From Chroococcus sp. CMT-3BRIN-NPC107 (GTDB taxonomy: Bacteria > Cyanobacteriota > Cyanobacteriia > Cyanobacteriales > Chroococcidiopsidaceae), in NCBI GenBank assembly GCA_019359635.1, contig JAHHGY010000006.1:20133-84132 (forward strand): 64,000 nt of DNA. Direction: 5' to 3'. This document shows positions 8,318-17,259 of the stretch, piece by piece; position 1 is the stretch's first letter, and the number at the start of each line of letters is the position of its first letter. The notes under the pieces were generated by a model. The model was not told the origin of the DNA. It ran no database searches and saw nothing but the letters and a program-made list of their open reading frames with translations. The position numbers were made by a program, and so were the translations under genes.

Positions 8318-9033
8318 CGCAGTAACTCCCCACCCCGCAAGTGTTTTTCAATGTCTCTAGCAGTTGCGCCTTCGTTGTGCCAGAAGTTGGCAGCATCGAC
8401 TCGATCTTTGCTACTCAGGAGGAATTTACAGTAGGTTTCTCCCATGGAGTAGCACTGAATTTCAATGCAACTTAAGGATTTTTTGACGATATCGCTAAAG
8501 AAACCAGCAAATAAGCCAGCGTAGATATGGCATACAGGTTTACCAACATCGCCTAAAGTTCTAGCTACGGCAGAGTCAAAGATGTTGACAAACATAAATC
8601 CATTTTTATGTTCGCTCATATCTACTTCCCAGTTGCCCCAACCTTGAGCGGCAAAGGGCCACCACCAAGCTTCTAACATGAAGACGGAATTTACTTCGCG
8701 GATATTTTTTTTGTACTCTTGCTCAAACCACTGTTGGAAAAACTTGGCATCTCTCATGCCCCACTGGTAGCCGATGTTGTACATAACCACTGCCGAAGCC
8801 GAGCCGACTTCTTCTTCTAAGCCTTCGATTAAGCCAATAATAAAATCTTCACTAGCAAAAGTATTGCGGCTTTCGTTCCAATCGGTAACTATGCCGCGCT
8901 CGCGATCAAAATGAAAATAATCTGTAAAACTATAGTGGGCGTTTCTTTGAGGATACTTATGCTTTAAAGGATGTTCAACTTTTTTGAATTCCTTTGGAGG
9001 TGTAATAATTTTATTTTCTGATAGGGCAACCAT
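8314..9033 (-). CDS. V4R-domain protein, first gene of the pap operon (Slr0144-like)
   Basis: The 239-residue protein has an N-terminal extension and a V4R (4-vinyl reductase) domain. Landmarks are ASAVVMYNIGYQWG, HIYAGLFAGFFSDIV and the C-terminal CIEIQCYSMGETYCKF (Cys-x4-Cys, then Cys). V4R domains bind small hydrophobic or tetrapyrrole-like ligands in several families. AGGAGG lies about 9 bases before the ATG. It leads the minus-strand operon whose order matches Synechocystis slr0144-slr0152. Confidence 0.85.
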   Translation of the reverse strand: MVALSENKIITPPKEFKKVEHPLKHKYPQRNAHYSFTDYFHFDRERGIVTDWNESRNTFASEDFIIGLIEGLEEEVGSASAVVMYNIGYQWGMRDAKFFQQWFEQEYKKNIREVNSVFMLEAWWWPFAAQGWGNWEVDMSEHKNGFMFVNIFDSAVARTLGDVGKPVCHIYAGLFAGFFSDIVKKSLSCIEIQCYSMGETYCKFLLSSKDRVDAANFWHNEGATARDIEKHLRGGELLR

Positions 9034-9184
9034 GAGCGGAATCCTCCTATTTTTAGGTAAGTGAGTAGCTTTTAGCTTTGGCTTGTCAGCTAGGTTTAAA
9101 CTACTTGACCGCCAAAAAATATTAAATTAGATGTTGCTTATACTAAGTTTTTATGATTATTTCAGTGTTTATTCATTTAGGGAT

Positions 9185-9251
9185 TTACTGATTTTTTTTT
9201 CAAAAAAAACATGAAATCAGTAATCATACCAATGGCAGAATTACTGATTTT
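9185..9251 (-). promoter_or_regulatory. Three-copy TTACTGATTT array: possible terminator/antiterminator between ccmO and the pap operon
   Basis: TTACTGATTT occurs at 9185-9194 and 9241-9250, and its reverse complement at 9214-9223. Read on the minus strand, the direction of both flanking operons, the 9241 and 9214 copies form a 10-bp hairpin followed after CATG by eight T: a terminator-like structure. The 9214 and 9185 copies can pair instead and would exclude it. The rest of the 9034-9326 spacer is A+T-rich and holds no gene. The regulatory reading is inference. Confidence 0.5.
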
Positions 9252-9326
9252 AGTTACAAATCATATTTGGGTGTATTTATTTTTAATAGTACAAAAATAA
9301 TAATTTTAGAAGTACGATCGCACTAT

Positions 9327-10079
9327 TTATAGTTCTTCTAATTGTTCTTCTAACTGAACGGTTAACTGCTTAAGGTCGGGCAATTCTACTAATTCTTTTT
9401 CAGTTTCTTTAATCTTTGTTGGAATTACCAAGGGTTGAGGTCTTTCTAGCCAACAACTAGCTATAGGTAAGGTTTGTTCTAAGTCTTCTAGTGGTCGCGG
9501 AATCACCATTACGGCGTTCAATTCTCCAATCTTTCTAGCTTCGTGCATTCCAGCTTCTACGGCTACTGCAACATCTGCCACCGAGCCGCGAATAATTGCC
9601 GTACACAAACCAGCACCAATAAATTCATGAGCCGACAGTTGCACATCTGCGGCTTTGAGCATAGCATCGGCAGCCCCTACCATCGCCGGAAAACCTCTAG
9701 TTTCTACTAAACCGATCGCTTGATTGCTAAGGCTGCTACCTATTTGTCTTTGGGTCAGTTGAGCTAAACGAATCCCAATCGGTAAAACTAATTCTAAATT
9801 TGGTAGAGGTCGAGCAATAACTAAGCTTGATATTAGTTGGTCTAACTGCTGGGCAATTTCTGACCCGACATCTACAGCCAAACGGACATCAGAAATACCG
9901 CCACGCACGATCGCCGTACAATGACCGCTCCCAATTTTTTCGTAGCCAACTAAAGTTACCTCTGACGATTTGAGCATTTCGTCAGCAACGCGCACAATCG
10001 CCGGAAAACTGCGAGTCGATACCAAACCCAGGGCTTTATCTCTAAAATCTTGCAAGTGTTGTTTGTTGTTTCCCTCCAT
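9327..10079 (-). CDS. ccmO: Carboxysome shell protein CcmO (tandem BMC domains)
   Basis: The 250-residue protein contains two BMC domains: about 15-100 (ALGLVSTRSFPAIVRVADEM) and about 120-205 (AIGLVETRGFPAMVGAADAM). They carry pore-region motifs YEKIGSGHCT and HEFIGAGLCT. Tandem BMC proteins of this kind form pseudohexameric shell tiles of the beta-carboxysome. The C-terminal tail is acidic. It is the last gene of the ccm run and lies 24 bases after ccmN. Confidence 0.93.
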   Translation of the reverse strand: MEGNNKQHLQDFRDKALGLVSTRSFPAIVRVADEMLKSSEVTLVGYEKIGSGHCTAIVRGGISDVRLAVDVGSEIAQQLDQLISSLVIARPLPNLELVLPIGIRLAQLTQRQIGSSLSNQAIGLVETRGFPAMVGAADAMLKAADVQLSAHEFIGAGLCTAIIRGSVADVAVAVEAGMHEARKIGELNAVMVIPRPLEDLEQTLPIASCWLERPQPLVIPTKIKETEKELVELPDLKQLTVQLEEQLEEL

Positions 10080-10103
10080 TCTAAACCTCTTAGGTGAAGC
10101 TCT

Positions 10104-10706
10104 TTAACTACTATTAGGACTATTATCTAACGGGCGATTTAAAGCTTGTCTATGAGGTAACAAAGTTGATAGTAATCGGTTGAGGCTATCTTCTCCATAA
10201 ACTGGATTTGCCTTAACTACTTCTTCTTCTAGCGCTTGGGGTAAAACAACCTCTGCTTTTACAGGTGGGGTGCTATTGATGCTTGCAGGTTCGATCGCTT
10301 GACCATTAGTAGGTACTACTTCAAGCTCTACTTCTGGCAACTGAGCTTCTTCTGGACGACTGGTGTCGCCTATTAAAGAACCCGGTGGTAAAACTTCCCC
10401 AGATTCAACGGAGCTATTAAAAATTGTAGTCATCGCACCAATGCAAGCATTAGTACCAACTTTACCTTTGCCAACGATCAAAACTCCCGTGCCAATATTG
10501 GCGCTTTCCCCTACCTCTAAAACTCCGTGATAAGCGTGCAAAACTGCGCCCATACCGATACAAGCCCCTGCTCCTATTATAATCTGGCTCTCCGGGTCGG
10601 CTTGCAGGAGAACCCCTGGTGCGATCGCTGCACCAGGGCCAATAGTCACATCGCCATTAACATAATAGTGAGTATTGCTAATCGGCTGTAGGGGGGGGAA
10701 CTTCAT
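10104..10706 (-). CDS. ccmN: Carboxysome assembly protein CcmN
   Basis: The 200-residue protein has an N-terminal left-handed beta-helix of hexapeptide repeats (about 15-125; IGPGAAIAPGVLL, IIIGAGACIGMGAVL). A Pro/Glu-rich linker joins it to a C-terminal amphipathic helix, VYGEDSLNRLLSTLLPHRQ. That helix matches the CcmN encapsulation peptide that binds shell proteins, while the beta-helix binds CcmM. I use the ATG at 10706; the codon before it is TTG. Confidence 0.92.
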   Translation of the reverse strand: MKFPPLQPISNTHYYVNGDVTIGPGAAIAPGVLLQADPESQIIIGAGACIGMGAVLHAYHGVLEVGESANIGTGVLIVGKGKVGTNACIGAMTTIFNSSVESGEVLPPGSLIGDTSRPEEAQLPEVELEVVPTNGQAIEPASINSTPPVKAEVVLPQALEEEVVKANPVYGEDSLNRLLSTLLPHRQALNRPLDNSPNSS

Positions 10707-10761
10707 CAAAATACAGTCTTTGGTATTGGACAGGAATCAACTTATCTGCTCGAAATGCGTC

Positions 10762-12426
10762 CTATTTTGCAGGTCGTTGAATTAACGTTTCTGAGACTCG
10801 ACGTTTTGCTTTAGGATCGATACCAATTAGCCTGACATACGCTCCATTATGTTCGTCAATGACTGATTCTAAAGCAGCAATTACTTCATTATCGCGGTGA
10901 GCTTGAATTACGCCGCCACTTTGCCAGGAATTGATTTTATATCGCCGCTCGTCAGCGTATTCGGTACTAACTTGGCAACCTTGAGCGAGTAATTGACTTA
11001 CTTGCGCAATAACTTCAGAACTAAGACGGGTGCTGGTAGCTGAGGAACTACGGCTAGAACTGCTTGTTGTTGTAGCTTTGTAGCTGCTGATAGTCGGAGT
11101 AATATTGTTGTTACCATCGGGCCTTTGAATAATTGTCTCAGAAACCCGGCGTTTAGCTTTGGGGTCAATGCCAATCATCCGCACGTATTCGCCGCCATGA
11201 TTGGCGATACATTCTTCCAAAGCTGCGATCGCCTCTGATTCTTTTTTGGCATCAATGGGGCTGCAACTATGCCAAGAGCTAGTTTGAAAACGGCGCTTGT
11301 CGGCGTGTTCTGTACCGATGCGGAAGCCTTGAGCTAACAGGTTGCGGACTTGTTCGACGGCTTCAGCCGGTAATACGCTGCTACTACTAGAGGATGAACT
11401 GCTGTAGCTGCTTGGCTTATAACTATTAGAGCGGCTGCTAACACTGCTACCATTATCGCTACCGGGGCGATCGCTGGGTCTTTGAATAATTGCTTCTAGT
11501 ACCCGCTTTTTAGCTTTAGTGTCGATGCCCAGAATTCGCACGTATTCGCCGCTATGTTCTTCTAAGCAAGCCGATATCTCGGAAAACACTTCAAAATCTC
11601 GACTTGATTGAATTGTGGCGCAGCTTTTCCAAGAACTTGTTTGAAATCTGCGCTCGTCAGCGTGTTCCATGCCGATGCGGAAGCCTTGAGCCAGCAAATC
11701 GCGCACCTGTTCCATTACTTCTCTATTTAAACCCATTTCTTGATATTCCTGTTTATTAAAACTATTGTTAGAATCTGTCTGACTTAAGGCATAGGTTCTA
11801 TTTAGTTCTTCTTTAATCGGCGTGATGCACTCAGCATCATCTGCACACTGATAGCCCGCTCGTAAAGCTTCATTCGCTCCTGCTACATGACTTGCAAAGT
11901 TTTTATCCGCTTCTTGGACGTTGGGAAGACGGTTTGCTTGCTGCTGGGTAGTAATTATGCTTCCTGACGATACATACTTACCTGGAGGAATTTCTACGTC
12001 TTGGATCAAAGCGTGCATCATCACAATGCAGCCTTCCCCAATGCGAGAATTGAATATGGTGGAGCGAAAGCCAATAAAGCTATTGCTGCCGATGTAAGCA
12101 GGCCCATGAATTAGGGTCATGTGGGTAATTGAGACATTACGCCCAATCCAAACGGAGTAAGATTTATTGTCGTCGCCAACAACTTGTCCCGTTTCTAAAC
12201 CATTAATTACTACGCCATCTTGAATACTCGTGCTTTTGCCAATGTAGAAGGGATTGCCTTGGTCGGCACGAATGCACGTCCCTGGGGCAATCATCACATT
12301 GCTCTCAATTTGTACGTCCCCAATAATATTTGAGAAAGAGTGAATGTATGCACTCTTATCAATTTTTGGTTCTGTCAGGCTTTTTGACCAAGGGGTAGGG
12401 GGAGCCGCAGAACTACGCTTTGCCAT
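10762..12426 (-). CDS. ccmM: Carboxysome scaffold CcmM with three SSUL domains and a His75-to-Asn gamma-carbonic anhydrase domain
   Basis: The 554-residue protein starts [10 protein letters not shown], with GGAG upstream. Residues 1-200 are a gamma-carbonic-anhydrase-like beta-helix. Zinc-ligand His102 and His107 ([10 protein letters not shown]) are present, but the third ligand position reads Asn75 (GVVINGLE; His in active CcmM). Cys194 and Cys200 (CADDAEC), the redox-switch pair of active CcmM, are kept. Three RbcS-like SSUL domains follow (about 235-320, 340-430 and 460-545). SSUL1 and SSUL2 have the Cys pair 18 residues apart; SSUL3 lacks it. The protein condenses Rubisco in the carboxysome. 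Confidence 0.94.
   Translation of the reverse strand: MAKRSSAAPPTPWSKSLTEPKIDKSAYIHSFSNIIGDVQIESNVMIAPGTCIRADQGNPFYIGKSTSIQDGVVINGLETGQVVGDDNKSYSVWIGRNVSITHMTLIHGPAYIGSNSFIGFRSTIFNSRIGEGCIVMMHALIQDVEIPPGKYVSSGSIITTQQQANRLPNVQEADKNFASHVAGANEALRAGYQCADDAECITPIKEELNRTYALSQTDSNNSFNKQEYQEMGLNREVMEQVRDLLAQGFRIGMEHADERRFQTSSWKSCATIQSSRDFEVFSEISACLEEHSGEYVRILGIDTKAKKRVLEAIIQRPSDRPGSDNGSSVSSRSNSYKPSSYSSSSSSSSSVLPAEAVEQVRNLLAQGFRIGTEHADKRRFQTSSWHSCSPIDAKKESEAIAALEECIANHGGEYVRMIGIDPKAKRRVSETIIQRPDGNNNITPTISSYKATTTSSSSRSSSATSTRLSSEVIAQVSQLLAQGCQVSTEYADERRYKINSWQSGGVIQAHRDNEVIAALESVIDEHNGAYVRLIGIDPKAKRRVSETLIQRPAK
11714..11736 (-). promoter_or_regulatory. Probable internal start for the short CcmM form (M35-type)
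   Basis: Met231 of CcmM (ATG 11736-11734, [10 protein letters not shown]) lies just before the first SSUL domain. AGGA is found about 10 bases upstream on the minus strand. Beta-cyanobacteria make a short Rubisco-binding CcmM from an internal start at this place. Use of this codon is inferred. Confidence 0.5.
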
Positions 12427-12489
12427 AAGTATATTCTCCAAACTAAAAACTTAATGCTGCTTTTGCGGCGAAAGGATTTGTCAACGGGT

Positions 12490-12792
12490 TTAGCGGTATT
12501 CGTCTTTTTTGTTGTATATAGAGCGATTGTCAACATTGACGGTATCGATTATCGCTACTACGGCGGCATCTACCGGACGTGATTCGCTCCCTTGAACTTG
12601 ACGGGCAGCACTTCCACGACTGACAAGCACCCATTCTTCTAGCCCTGCCCCTACGAAATCGGCTGCCACTTCATACTTTGGTAGTAAGCGTCCCTCCTCA
12701 TCTACAAGTTGTAGTAGGAGGAACTTTACGCCGCTAAGACTAGGTTCCTTATAATTGCTAACTACCGTGCCACGAACTTTGGCAATTTGCAT
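12490..12792 (-). CDS. ccmL: Carboxysome vertex protein CcmL
   Basis: This 100-residue protein of the EutN/CcmL family begins MQIAKVRGTVVSNYKEPSL and contains KFLLLQLVDEEG and GAGLEEWVLVSRGSAAR. These are the signature parts of the pentamer that caps shell vertices. Its ATG directly follows the stop codon of ccmK1, which points to translational coupling. One CcmL pentamer is thought to occupy each icosahedral vertex. Confidence 0.95.
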   Translation of the reverse strand: MQIAKVRGTVVSNYKEPSLSGVKFLLLQLVDEEGRLLPKYEVAADFVGAGLEEWVLVSRGSAARQVQGSESRPVDAAVVAIIDTVNVDNRSIYNKKDEYR

Positions 12793-13146
12793 TTATGGTC
12801 TAGTATAAGGACCTGAATGGAGCGCTCTGCCACTAACACTATCGCGGAACTGTTCTACTTCTTCGGTGTAGCGGATAGGTAGGACGTACTCAAGGTTTTC
12901 ATGAGGACGAGCAATGATGTGGGTAGATAGCACTTGACCGCCATTAACTCTTTTAACGTTGTCTACTCCCGCAGCTACCGAGGCTTGAACCTCCGAAACG
13001 TCTCCCCGAACGATAACGGTGACGCGACCGCTACCAATTTTTTCGTAACCTACAAGAGTTACTCGCGCTGCTTTAACCATTGCATCGGCGGCTTCAACAA
13101 CGGCAGGAAACCCTAGAGTTTCGATCATTCCAACGGCAATTGCCAT
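12793..13146 (-). CDS. ccmK1: Carboxysome shell protein CcmK1
   Basis: The 117-residue protein is a single BMC domain with the pore motif KIGSG and a C-terminal extension after YTEEVEQFR (about 16 residues, ending GPYTRP). It is about 90 percent identical by eye to the neighbouring ccmK2. The longer tail fits CcmK1. It assembles as hexamers that tile the shell facets and form small charged pores for bicarbonate and RuBP. Confidence 0.93.
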   Translation of the reverse strand: MAIAVGMIETLGFPAVVEAADAMVKAARVTLVGYEKIGSGRVTVIVRGDVSEVQASVAAGVDNVKRVNGGQVLSTHIIARPHENLEYVLPIRYTEEVEQFRDSVSGRALHSGPYTRP

Positions 13147-13225
13147 GAGTTTTAATCCTTAGATAATTTTTTGGTGATTTTGTACTAAATGCGCTGATTT
13201 TTGGCGAAATTTCAGCTACCTTGGT

Positions 13226-13534
13226 TTACAGTCGAAACTGTTCTACTTCTTCGGTGTAACGAATCGGGAGAACATACTCAAGGTTCTCCTGCGGACGGGC
13301 GATGATGTGAGTAGATAATACTTCCCCACCATTTACCCGTTTGGCTGCTTCGACTCCGGCGGCTACGGAGGCTTGCACCTCCGAAACGTCTCCCCGCACA
13401 ATTACGGTGACGCGAGCGCTACCGATTTTTTCATAGCCCACGAGAGTCACGCGGGCTGCTTTGACCATTGCGTCTGCGGCTTCAACTACCGCAGGAAAGC
13501 CTTTAGTCTCAATCATTCCGACAGCTATTGGCAT
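13226..13534 (-). CDS. ccmK2: Carboxysome shell protein CcmK2
   Basis: The 102-residue protein is a single BMC domain beginning [20 protein letters not shown], with pore motif KIGSA in place of the KIGSG of CcmK1. It is the first gene of the ccm operon, followed 79 bases later by ccmK1. Order and length match ccmK2-ccmK1-ccmL-ccmM-ccmN of beta-cyanobacteria. AGGAG precedes the ATG. Confidence 0.93.
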   Translation of the reverse strand: MPIAVGMIETKGFPAVVEAADAMVKAARVTLVGYEKIGSARVTVIVRGDVSEVQASVAAGVEAAKRVNGGEVLSTHIIARPQENLEYVLPIRYTEEVEQFRL

Positions 13535-13931
13535 TTAATTCTCCTATCAGTCTCATTGTACGAGTCTTTGACGCTAATATTTCATGGCAATTTACCGCAT
13601 GATAATTTTCACGGGGATTGCCATTTTTCTTTATTTATCAAAGCTCTTTGAGGTACTGGATCTAAGAATAAAGTGACGGCTGTTACTTTGACAATATAAT
13701 CTTTGATGATTAGTCTAAATTCTAGCTATTAGTTTTACTTATTTAAAGTTTTTGAGGCAGAAAGTAGGCGATCGCGCAAATCAACACACAAAGTTGAGAG
13801 ATTGTAAAATAAGTTTTGTAAAGAAAAAGCAATTTCTAAAGCTGTTAGTATTTCTCGTTCCAACTATAGCGATTTTTATGATGGACTTTAAAGTTGTAGC
13901 AGTAATTTTGCGTTTTTTTAGTTAATAGCGT
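13535..13931. other. Gene-free region upstream of the ccm operon
   Basis: These roughly 400 bases are A+T-rich, contain one GCGATCGC-type site (about 13770) and hold the ccm promoter, presumably close to 13560. I see no open frame with coding character. I could not assign a CcmR/NdhR (LysR-type) operator with confidence. Confidence 0.5.
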
Positions 13932-14343
13932 CTAGCAAGTGCGATCGCAGGTAATCTTAATAGAAAAATCTATATAGCCCTTAAAGGTTTTATTAAAAGC
14001 TGCTTCAGATTTGTAACCGACTTTTTGGGCTATTTTATTAAGATTGTCGTGACTATTTCTGAGCAAGCTAACAGCTTTACGCATTCTTAGGCGGGTAAGG
14101 TATTGCAACGGTGATTTTCCTACGAAGCGTTTGAAGCAATTTGCAAAAGCTGAACGAGACATACACGCTTGCTCGGCTAAACTGGCTACTGTTCAAGATT
14201 TTTCTATATAGCGATGAATTAGAGCGATCGCTAAACTAATATTTGGATTTTTTAATACTTGCAATCAACAGACTTCGCACTCTGGTAAATGGGCAGAAAC
14301 CCATATTTCTGAAGTAGAAACAGCAAGGGATAGATACGATCGC
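13932..14343 (-). pseudogene. AraC-family regulator, decayed (two in-frame TGA codons)
   Basis: The 3' part (13932-14162) encodes an AraC HTH: MSRSAFANCFKRFVGKSPLQ, RMRKAVSLLRNS and KIAQKVGYKSEAAFNKTFK. Upstream the same frame reads ISLAIALIHRYIEKS, then TGA at 14193-14195, then TVASLAEQAC. The family has Trp here (PWTVASLA), so TGG-to-TGA is likely. Further upstream SEIWVSAHLPECEVC is followed by a second TGA at 14265-14267, and the 5' end has decayed. The gene is a cupin-AraC regulator remnant. Confidence 0.8.
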
Positions 14344-14458
14344 TAAACTGATACAAAGCTTTAATTAAGGCGACTTAGTAAATTTTACTGAAGACTTTAT
14401 TCATTGATTTTGTTAGCTTAGTATTTATCAAAACTATTGTGAAATAAGTTTTTTATTA

Positions 14459-15718
14459 ATGATTGAAGACACTGAGCTATTACCAGGCTGTATTGTACGC
14501 CGCGCCCATCCTACAGAAAAATGAGCAGTAATTAATTTAATGTTTTTTGGTGTCAGTAGACATAGTAATTCTGTTTTGACTGCTGCTATCTTCCTTATAT
14601 GTACTTTGTTTTTATTTGTTTTAGGCATCAGCATTGTATTTGCGATTTTTAGCGCGTGGTTTTCCTTACCGTTCAAACTTGTAATAATTGCATTGAACAC
14701 CTGGACAATTGTTGGCTGGTCAATCTGCCTTCGTCGAATGTTTAGCAAGTCGCGTTTATGGTTAATTGAAAATAATGGCTTAGTTGTAGGTTATGGACTA
14801 ATGTCTCACCATAAAACCTATTCAATACTTAGCAGTTTATACATAGTGCCTACTCATCGCAATCAAAGATTAGGCTCTTTTTTGCTCAGGGGAATAATAG
14901 AATATCATAATAATAAGCCGCTTTACTTATTTTGCCAATCTAACTTAATTAGTTTTTATCAGCGCTTTGGCTTTGTATCCGTTTCTAGAAAACAACTACC
15001 TCTCAAAATCAGGTTTAACTTATTACCTGCACTGATGTTGAATGAAGCTGTTAATTTATTGTTTAGCTCTACTCAAATAGTTAATAATATACCCGCTCTA
15101 CCACACAACCTCATTATCAGCCGAGCGAGGAAAAGCGACCGCGCTAAAATTTGTAAATTTATTTTTACTTCTTCGGCATTAGATTTTTTTCTTCCCTTTG
15201 GATTTACTTCATCTTTAGCAAGCTCAATTTTTGTTTTAGTATTAGTATTGCTGCCATTTTTTTTGATTGGATCGGCAATTTTATTATTAACTGGTATAGC
15301 AGTACCAATAGGAAAATTATGGGCAGCAAGTATAATGTTAGCCCTATTGTTACCTTTATGTACACTCATCTTTGCCTGTTTTCAAATGCAAAACTGGGCG
15401 CAATTTTATTTGGTTGAATCAAGCAGTAAATTAATTGGATACGCTCGATTGTCTAGATACAGTCAGTATTCTATACTTCATTACTTGCATCTCTCTACAA
15501 AATCATGTTCATCTCGCGAGCAACTAGCAGATGAGTTATTTCAATACTTAATAACACAGTTAAATAAACCAACTTATCTAGCGTGTGAAGCTGAATCAGT
15601 TAACTTTTATAAGCGTCTTGGCTTTGATACGATCGCTACGTCAACTCTACCGTCATCACTTCAATTTGGTGCTAATCTTAATCGTAGATTTGGCGGCGAC
15701 AATCTAGTATTAAGGTAG
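14459..15718 (+). pseudogene. Tandem membrane GNAT acetyltransferase gene with an in-frame TGA at codon 22
   Basis: ATG 14459 reads 21 codons (…CIVRRAHPTEK), then TGA at 14522-14524, then AVINLMFFGVSRHSN in the same frame and on to 15718 (419 residues in all). The product is two GNAT-like units. Each begins with an RRA/SRA strand-helix, is split by hydrophobic membrane segments (about 40-75 and 240-290 of the full frame) and resumes with an acyl-CoA-fold half ending FYQRFGF or FYKRLGF. An internal ATG at 14540 would give a 392-residue product without the first strand-helix. Confidence 0.7.
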
Positions 15719-15806
15719 CTAAAAGCAGATTACTAATAGTGCTGGCATAAGTTTAAAAAACCTTGAACTTCCTCTCTTTTGCAATGAATGGCAAATGCGA
15801 TCGCTT

Positions 15807-16409
15807 TTAGGTTATCTTCTCAACTGGTGGTTTATCAGCTAATCCAAAGTCAGTGGGTAAAGCTACATAAATTAAATGATCGACCCATTGCTCGTTTTCA
15901 TAGAAAAAACCAGGACGCATACATTCTGCTTTCATACCTACACGTTCAGCTAGAGAAATCGAGCGATCGTTATCTAAATTTATTGCTGCTTCAATTCGAT
16001 GATAATTAAGGTGTTCAAATCCAGCAATTAAAATCGCTCGTACCGCCTCAAGCCCAAATCCTTGCTTTTGATACTGATTGTGAATACTATACCCCAAATT
16101 CGCCCATTGATTTTCTTGGCGGCGAATTGTTGATAGGTCAATATTTCCTAAATGCCGATTATTTTCGCGTAGAAACACGCCAAAAACGTAGACTCGATCC
16201 TGCAATGCTAGTGTTTGATGATGCTGGCACAAGTTAGAAAACCACTGAAGATCGCACTCACTTAAATCAACTTTTTCCTCATCATATTTATATTGAGAAG
16301 GTAAACGACTAGCAAATCCTGCATACCAAACTTCATAATCGCTTGGCTGCTGTAGACGCAGAATTAATCGTTCAGTTGCGATCTCTAAATTCCAAGCAGT
16401 TTCACTCAT
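15807..16409 (-). CDS. GNAT N-acetyltransferase, RimJ/RimL type
   Basis: The 200-residue protein from ATG 16409 begins MSETAWNLEIATERLILRL, typical of Rim-type GNATs. The longer frame to 16487 adds 26 residues that look non-coding. NLGYSIHNQYQKQGFGLEAV is the acetyl-CoA loop (Q-x-x-G-x-G). EAAINLDNDRSISLAERVGM is the conserved C-terminal helix. The substrate is unknown; the family acetylates protein N-termini or small amines. Confidence 0.85.
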   Translation of the reverse strand: MSETAWNLEIATERLILRLQQPSDYEVWYAGFASRLPSQYKYDEEKVDLSECDLQWFSNLCQHHQTLALQDRVYVFGVFLRENNRHLGNIDLSTIRRQENQWANLGYSIHNQYQKQGFGLEAVRAILIAGFEHLNYHRIEAAINLDNDRSISLAERVGMKAECMRPGFFYENEQWVDHLIYVALPTDFGLADKPPVEKIT

Positions 16410-16744
16410 TGCACAGAAATCTTTAAGTAAATGACCATGTGCTGCGATCGCGCTTAATAAATTGTATTGTGTATAGCCTAAATACAAATTTGTTTCTCTA
16501 CCTTGCTATATATTTCCATAGTCGCAAGTATTAAATCTAACTTCTACCAAAGGTTGGATAGAAGAACTTGTAAATTTCGCTACCATTGCCAGCAAACACC
16601 TCAATTGTTGCGGCTAGAAATCTCTTACTATAGGCTACTTTCTCCTTAAGTAAATTGATTGAATGATAACAATATTTTTTGATAGCAGTTTGAAAAGACT
16701 TCTAGCTCAAATTAAAGAGGTTCTTTAGTCAATGGAATAAGCCG

Positions 16745-17224
16745 ATGAATACACAAAACATAGAAAAGAGAAGATTTTTACGCCCAGTAGCGATTCTGCT
16801 TAGTGCCGTATTATCGCTCTCAATTTTTACTGGTTGCGGTAGCAGAGTAAATACTGCTGCGCCTGTAGATAATAATCGTGTTGAAAACCAAGGTTATAAC
16901 AATAGCGATCGCGTACAACAGCCCCGTCAAGGAATATCAAACAAGCAAAAAGTAGTAATTTTAGCTGGAGCCGCCGCCCTCTACTATCTCTACAACCAGC
17001 ATAAAAACAAAAAAGCCGAGGGAGCAGAAGGACAATACTATCTTTCTAAAAACGGACGCGTTTACTACAGAGATGCTCAACGTCAAGTTCACTGGGTAAC
17101 GCCACCGTCGGAGGGCATACAAGTACCAGAAACCGAAGCACAAAGATACCGCGATTTTCAAGGTTACAACAACCGTCCTACAGGACGCGACCTTACAGAT
17201 TTGCAACCAGCGCCAGCACTGTAA
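16745..17224 (+). CDS. Lipoprotein of unknown function
   Basis: The 159-residue protein has a basic start, a hydrophobic stretch (residues about 15-29) and a lipobox SIFTGC with the lipidated Cys near residue 32. The mature part has a second short hydrophobic segment (KVVILAGAAALYYLY) and a Tyr-rich module (YYLSKNGRVYYRDAQRQVHW). No enzyme motif is visible. It is 35 bases upstream of 17260-17883, probably in one transcript. Confidence 0.65.
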   Translation: MNTQNIEKRRFLRPVAILLSAVLSLSIFTGCGSRVNTAAPVDNNRVENQGYNNSDRVQQPRQGISNKQKVVILAGAAALYYLYNQHKNKKAEGAEGQYYLSKNGRVYYRDAQRQVHWVTPPSEGIQVPETEAQRYRDFQGYNNRPTGRDLTDLQPAPAL

Positions 17225-17259
17225 AGAATTTTAATAAATTAAAGCAACAGGAGACAAAC

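Noticed and set aside
3336..14524. Stop-codon reassignment as the cause of the interrupted genes
   Set aside because: TAA, TGA and TAG all interrupt frames, and all appear as normal gene ends; no single reassignment fits.
14434..14748. Minus-strand frame of about 104 codons over the GNAT gene start
   Set aside because: The plus strand has clear GNAT coding on both sides of the TGA; the minus product has no recognisable feature.
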